NCBI GenBank assembly: GCA_964384785.1
Contig: CAYLLH010000095.1
Coordinates: 1 to 8,927 of the forward strand
Length of the DNA: 8,927 nucleotides
Source: JAZKSG01 sp964384785
GTDB taxonomy: Archaea > Thermoplasmatota > E2 > DHVEG-1
Reading direction: 5' to 3'
The notes beneath the pieces are model-generated. The model had not been told where the DNA came from. It did not search any database and saw only the letters and a list, made by a program, of their open reading frames with translations. The translations under genes and the position numbers were made by a program. Positions 6,485-8,927 of this stretch are shown piece by piece. Numbering within the stretch: position 1 is the stretch's first letter; each line of letters starts with the position of its first letter.

Positions 6485-7174
6485 GAATCTTCCGAGTGTT
6501 TTGTAGCATCTAGTTAGGTCTTTTTTATCTATTATTATGTTTAGTTCTGTTTTTGTTAAGATTATGTCATAGATGTTTATGTTTTCCCATGCTAGAAATC
6601 TACTTATTTTGTATAGTATTCCTGGACTGTATAGGAAATCTTTTGAATATGTTAAGGAGATTGATACTAGGTTTTCAATTGTGTCTAATACCTTTTCATC
6701 TTCTAGAACATATAGGAGTTCTTCTTTGTATTTTTTATTTGTAATGATTGCTACTTCAAAGTTTCCTTGTATTATGTTTAAAACTCCACCTTTTTTAAAA
6801 TCAATTATGGGGTATATGTCTTGTATTTTACTTAGAAGAGTTGGTGATTCTTCTAGAACTAGGTAGTAGATATCTGTTTTGATTGTTTCTATTGAATAGC
6901 TGAATGATGCTTCTTCTGTTTTTTTTTCGATTTCATTTGAGTTTCTTCTTAAAGCCATTACTATTGTGTTTGTTTTTACGGGTTTACCTATTTCTTGTTC
7001 TATTTCTGGTTTTAGATTTGCTGCTACTTTGTTAAATGATACTAAATCGTTATTTATTGATTCTTGTAAAAGTACTTTTTCTTTCAGTTTTTGCTTAACT
7101 ACTCCACTTATGGTTACTATAATAACACCTCCACAAACTTCCCCGAGGTTATTTTTGTTATATATGTAATACAT
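6470..7174 (-). CDS. Archaeal ACT-domain protein, likely regulatory
   Basis: The frame encodes 234 residues from the ATG at 7174. The C-terminus, about residues 178-230, has the pattern of an ACT small-molecule-binding domain: SPGILYKISRFLAWENINI followed by a beta strand LNIIIDKKDL. The N-terminal part, about 24-77, is helical and contains NLKPEIEQEIGKPVKTNTI then VMALRR. I know this segment from a family of small archaeal ACT-domain proteins, where it may act as a DNA- or partner-binding module. ACT domains usually sense amino acids, but no ligand can be named. The first 17 residues look unlike the family and include GEVCGG, which is simply the translated ribosome binding site. The Shine-Dalgarno GGAGGTG (7132-7126) points to a start at ATT 7123 or ATA 7120, giving about 216-217 residues. 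No canonical start codon occurs in frame between 7174 and Met73. The 3' end overlaps the pilin-like gene by 15 bases. Confidence 0.75.
   Translation of the reverse strand: MYYIYNKNNLGEVCGGVIIVTISGVVKQKLKEKVLLQESINNDLVSFNKVAANLKPEIEQEIGKPVKTNTIVMALRRNSNEIEKKTEEASFSYSIETIKTDIYYLVLEESPTLLSKIQDIYPIIDFKKGGVLNIIQGNFEVAIITNKKYKEELLYVLEDEKVLDTIENLVSISLTYSKDFLYSPGILYKISRFLAWENINIYDIILTKTELNIIIDKKDLTRCYKTLGRFSENI
7126..7133 (-). promoter_or_regulatory. Strong Shine-Dalgarno inside the annotated ACT-domain frame
   Basis: The minus strand reads TGGAGGTG, a near-perfect complement to the archaeal 16S rRNA tail. In the reading frame it is followed by GTT ATT ATA GTA. The distance from GGAGG to ATA at 7120 is seven bases and to ATT at 7123 four bases. 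This site argues that translation begins here and not at ATG 7174. Confidence 0.55.
7158..7166 (-). promoter_or_regulatory. TATA box for the ACT-domain gene
   Basis: The minus strand reads CATATATAA. A start point about 26 bases downstream, near 7136, would place the Shine-Dalgarno at 7133-7126 at the start of the leader and leave ATG 7174 outside the transcript. A second TATA-like stretch near 7176-7184 is possible and would still start downstream of ATG 7174. The TATA-to-start distance for ATA 7120 (about 42 bases) equals that of the tadA-like gene. Confidence 0.45.
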
Positions 7175-7193
7175 TGTATATATGTTTTTTTGT

Positions 7194-7245
7194 AAAAAAA
7201 ATTTTATAATAATTAAATTTTAAAAAACAATAATTTTACAAAAAA
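7194..7245 (-). terminator. Oligo-T tracts downstream of mntP
   Basis: On the minus strand, three T-runs follow the mntP stop: T6 at 7245-7240, T6 at 7227-7222 and T8 at 7201-7194. Successive U-tracts are a common archaeal termination signal and would separate mntP from the ACT-domain promoter. Part of the region also forms a 12-base inverted repeat (7186-7197 with 7234-7245). Confidence 0.45.
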
Positions 7246-7274
7246 CCTCAAAATAACCACTGGTGGAATATAAT

Positions 7275-7832
7275 TCAAAAAATATGTTCGATAAGAATTT
7301 TTAAACCTATAAAAATTAATATAATACCACCTAAAATTTCGATTTTCCCTTCAAAAAAATGACCCTTCTTGTTTCCAATATAAACACCAAAAAAAGATAA
7401 CAAAAATGTTACAACACCAATAATAATTATAGGAGTTATAATCGAAATCATAAGGATCGAAAAACTTATACCTACAGCAAGTGCATCAATACTTGTAGCA
7501 ATTGAAAGCATTAATAAAATATAAATATTCAAAGGATTAGTTCTTCTTTCGATAGATTCAATTTTTATTGACTCATAAATCATTTTACATCCAATAACAC
7601 TAAGAAGAATAAATGCCACCCAATGATCAACACTCTCAATAAACTCCCTTAAACCTAAGCCTGCAAACCATCCAATTATTGGCATAAATGCCTGAAACAT
7701 ACCAAAAAATACTGCAATTAAAAATGCATGTTTAATCTTAAGATTTTTAATAGCCAATCCACTTGTGATAGAAACTGCAAAAGCATCCATTGCTAAACCA
7801 AAAGCTATGATTATTATGTTAAAAATTTCCAT
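7275..7832 (-). CDS. mntP: Manganese efflux pump MntP family
   Basis: A 185-residue integral membrane protein that exports Mn2+ and protects against manganese overload. It is nearly all hydrophobic, with about six membrane helices in two related halves. Each half carries an acidic family motif: GLAMDAFAVS with D16 in the first and ATSIDALAVG with D116 in the second. Length and internal duplication match MntP (YebN) proteins. The start ATG at 7832 is preceded by AGGA (7840-7837), and a TATA box ATTTATATA lies on the minus strand at 7869-7861. The TATA-to-ATG distance of about 33 bases implies a very short leader, so there is no room for a yybP-ykoY-type riboswitch. I see no clear MntR/DtxR palindrome. 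It appears to be a single-gene unit, unrelated to the pilus genes. Confidence 0.92.
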   Translation of the reverse strand: MEIFNIIIIAFGLAMDAFAVSITSGLAIKNLKIKHAFLIAVFFGMFQAFMPIIGWFAGLGLREFIESVDHWVAFILLSVIGCKMIYESIKIESIERRTNPLNIYILLMLSIATSIDALAVGISFSILMISIITPIIIIGVVTFLLSFFGVYIGNKKGHFFEGKIEILGGIILIFIGLKILIEHIF

Positions 7833-7860
7833 TAATTCCTTACCTTGAAGTTATGTGTTC

Positions 7861-7869
7861 TATATAAAT
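7861..7869 (-). promoter_or_regulatory. TATA box for mntP
   Basis: The minus strand reads ATTTATATA, centred about 33 bases before the ATG at 7832. The expected start near 7839 leaves a leader of about seven bases, so the message is almost leaderless. Confidence 0.5.
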
Positions 7870-7990
7870 TATTATTTATTTTTTCTTATAGTGTGGTCGA
7901 TTTAAAAAATGTAGGTGAAGGGATTTAAGCACCAAAATACCATTAAAATTTTTGTTGTTTCTCATATCGAATTAAAAAAGTAAGCCTTAT

Positions 7991-8018
7991 TAGTAATCAC
8001 TATTTTTATATATTACTA
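7991..8018 (+). promoter_or_regulatory. TATA box flanked by a 7-base inverted repeat
   Basis: TTTATATAT at 8005-8013 is a good TATA box about 31 bases before ATG 8041. It is bracketed by TAGTAAT (7991-7997) and ATTACTA (8012-8018), a perfect 7-base dyad with arm centres 21 bases apart, or about two helical turns. The layout suits an operator that blocks or recruits TBP, but it could be chance in AT-rich DNA. It would drive the short ORF and the radical SAM gene. Confidence 0.4.
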
Positions 8019-8040
8019 TTAGTTGGATGTGCGTGATACT

Positions 8041-8211
8041 ATGGAATATTTCTATGAACTCTTTTCAGATTTCCCTTGCGGCGGATACAGAGAAAACAAA
8101 TCTACACAAAATTTGTTATTATATCCTCACTTCAAGTTGAAACATGGTAAAAAAATGATAACAGAAAATATAAATTCAAATCGAGAATGCGAAGACTATA
8201 TTGGAGCTTAA
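8041..8211 (+). pseudogene. Short ORF resembling a truncated class I SAM methyltransferase N-terminus
   Basis: A 56-residue frame from ATG 8041; an in-frame TTG at 8023 would add six residues. The stretch YELFSDFPCGGYRENKST resembles the opening of a family of class I SAM-dependent methyltransferases, which begins roughly FFEIFxxLPRxGPGxxEST. In those proteins the SAM-binding LDIGCG motif comes about 15 residues later; here the sequence turns basic and polar and stops instead. Neither other plus frame resumes the homology before the next gene, so this is more likely a deletion remnant than a simple frameshift. It ends two bases before the ATG of the radical SAM gene and carries that gene's ribosome binding site. 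It could instead be a small functional peptide or translated leader. Confidence 0.4.
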
Positions 8212-8213
8212 AA

Positions 8214-8927
8214 ATGTCGTTCAAAAGAATTCTACTAATTAAACCATCTGGGAGACATGGTCTATCTTTTGCATTTGATATAATCCCTACTGGACTTGAA
8301 TATATTGCAGCATGTGTGGAAGATATAGTTGATGAAATCAATATTATAGATTTAGAGATGGAACCTAAGCCGATTCAAAAAACTGTTGAAAAATATTTGA
8401 ACATGCTTAAGCCAGATCTCGTTGGAATTTCAATGTCTGCAACAGAACACAGCGAAGGATTACAAATTGCAAGATTAGCAAAAAATCAAGGTATCACGAC
8501 AGTTCTTGGTGGATATCACCCTACAGCAATTCCAGATGAACTGCTCTCACACTCACAAGTAGACATCATAGTTCGAGGTGAAGGTGAACACATAATGCAT
8601 GAACTGATTACAAAGGGGGATGCAAAAGATGTTAACGGTGTTTCTTATAAAGAAGGTAAAGAAATAATTCATAATCCGAATCAAGAATTCATCGAGGATT
8701 TAGACAGCTTACCGTTTCCAGCACGACATCTCAGACGATACACGTATCATACAACGTTAATGAATGATAGAAAACATGATGTGCTTACCACCTCCCGGGG
8801 TTGCTGGGGTCGATGTAATTTTTGCTGCGAACCCCACATGAGTAACAGTCATCAACGATATCGTTCCCCAGAAAATGTTATGGACGAAATTTTTGAAATA
8901 GTTAAATTTCATAATGAAAAACCTCTT
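8214..8927 (+). CDS. Cobalamin-binding-domain radical SAM protein, 5' part (runs off right edge)
   Basis: The first 238 codons are present and the frame is open at the edge. Residues about 1-140 form a B12-binding-like Rossmann domain, with VGISMSATEHSEG near 70-82, GGYHPTAIPDE near 99-109 and RGEGE at 121-125, a hallmark of B12-binding radical SAM proteins. A linker with LPFPARH at 166-172 leads into the radical SAM domain. Its cluster-binding CxxxCxxC is C197, C201 and C204 (RGCWGRCNFC), which would hold a 4Fe-4S cluster and cleave SAM. I see no DxHxxG cobalamin-ligand motif in the B12 domain. Family members include methylases and enzymes of lipid, cofactor and peptide modification; the substrate cannot be named from this part. 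GGAG at 8203-8206 lies seven bases before ATG 8214 and supports the start. It is probably co-transcribed with the short ORF just upstream. Confidence 0.88.
   Translation, partial: MSFKRILLIKPSGRHGLSFAFDIIPTGLEYIAACVEDIVDEINIIDLEMEPKPIQKTVEKYLNMLKPDLVGISMSATEHSEGLQIARLAKNQGITTVLGGYHPTAIPDELLSHSQVDIIVRGEGEHIMHELITKGDAKDVNGVSYKEGKEIIHNPNQEFIEDLDSLPFPARHLRRYTYHTTLMNDRKHDVLTTSRGCWGRCNFCCEPHMSNSHQRYRSPENVMDEIFEIVKFHNEKPL

Noticed and set aside
6553..7169. Plus-strand ORFs opposite the ACT-domain gene (6553-6744, 6573-6866, 6966-7169)
   Set aside because: They are hydrophobic-looking shadows on the antisense strand. The minus frame carries the ACT-domain pattern.
7833..8022. Riboswitch or tRNA between mntP and the radical SAM locus
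   Set aside because: No cloverleaf or yybP-ykoY-like pairing is visible. The mntP leader is predicted to be only a few bases long.
8132..8341. Minus-strand ORF across the short ORF and the start of the radical SAM gene
   Set aside because: It crosses two plus-strand frames, one with a clear family match, and has no domain signal.
1..8927. CRISPR array, insertion sequence or attachment site
   Set aside because: No regularly spaced repeats, transposase-like protein or terminal inverted repeats with target duplication were seen.

Overview
The window looks like part of an AT-rich archaeal genome. Signs of this are TATA boxes 25-45 bases ahead of several genes, GGAGG-type ribosome binding sites combined with short leaders, oligo-T tails instead of bacterial hairpin terminators, and typically archaeal protein families: a FlaJ/TadC-like membrane protein, a FlaI/TadA-like ATPase, a HerA-type DUF87 ATPase and an archaeal ACT-domain protein. 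A euryarchaeal lineage such as Thermoplasmatota is my best guess, but no marker gene settles it.

The left half (about 1-6484) is a secretion or pilus locus organised around a 166-base divergent promoter region (4322-4487). On the minus strand a tadA-like motor ATPase (2099-4321) is followed by a tadC/flaJ-like platform protein (111-2102). The two overlap by four bases (ATGA) and should be translationally coupled. On the plus strand a HerA/FtsK-superfamily ATPase (4512-5777) is followed 29 bases later by a protein with one N-terminal membrane segment and a pilin-like layout (5807-6484). The motor and the platform are the two core parts of a type IV pilus-like machine. The HerA-like ATPase and the pilin-like protein are candidate partners. 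No prepilin peptidase or unmistakable major pilin is visible.

The middle (6470-7174, minus) holds a C-terminal ACT-domain protein that overlaps the pilin-like gene tail to tail by 15 bases. Its start codon is unclear: the only canonical start lies upstream of a near-perfect Shine-Dalgarno sequence, and that sequence points at ATT or ATA.

The right part holds a MntP-family manganese efflux pump (7275-7832, minus), then an intergenic region with a dyad around a TATA box. After this comes a short ORF that looks like the remaining N-terminus of a class I methyltransferase (8041-8211), and the 5' 238 codons of a cobalamin-binding radical SAM protein (8214 to the right edge). These genes appear unrelated in function to the secretion locus.

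The points most worth a second look are the pairing of Tad-like and HerA-like ATPases on a divergent promoter, the cysteine-rich N-terminal extension of the TadA-like ATPase with its shifted arginine codon usage, the repeated AATGTA motifs in the divergent promoter, and the possible non-canonical start of the ACT-domain gene.
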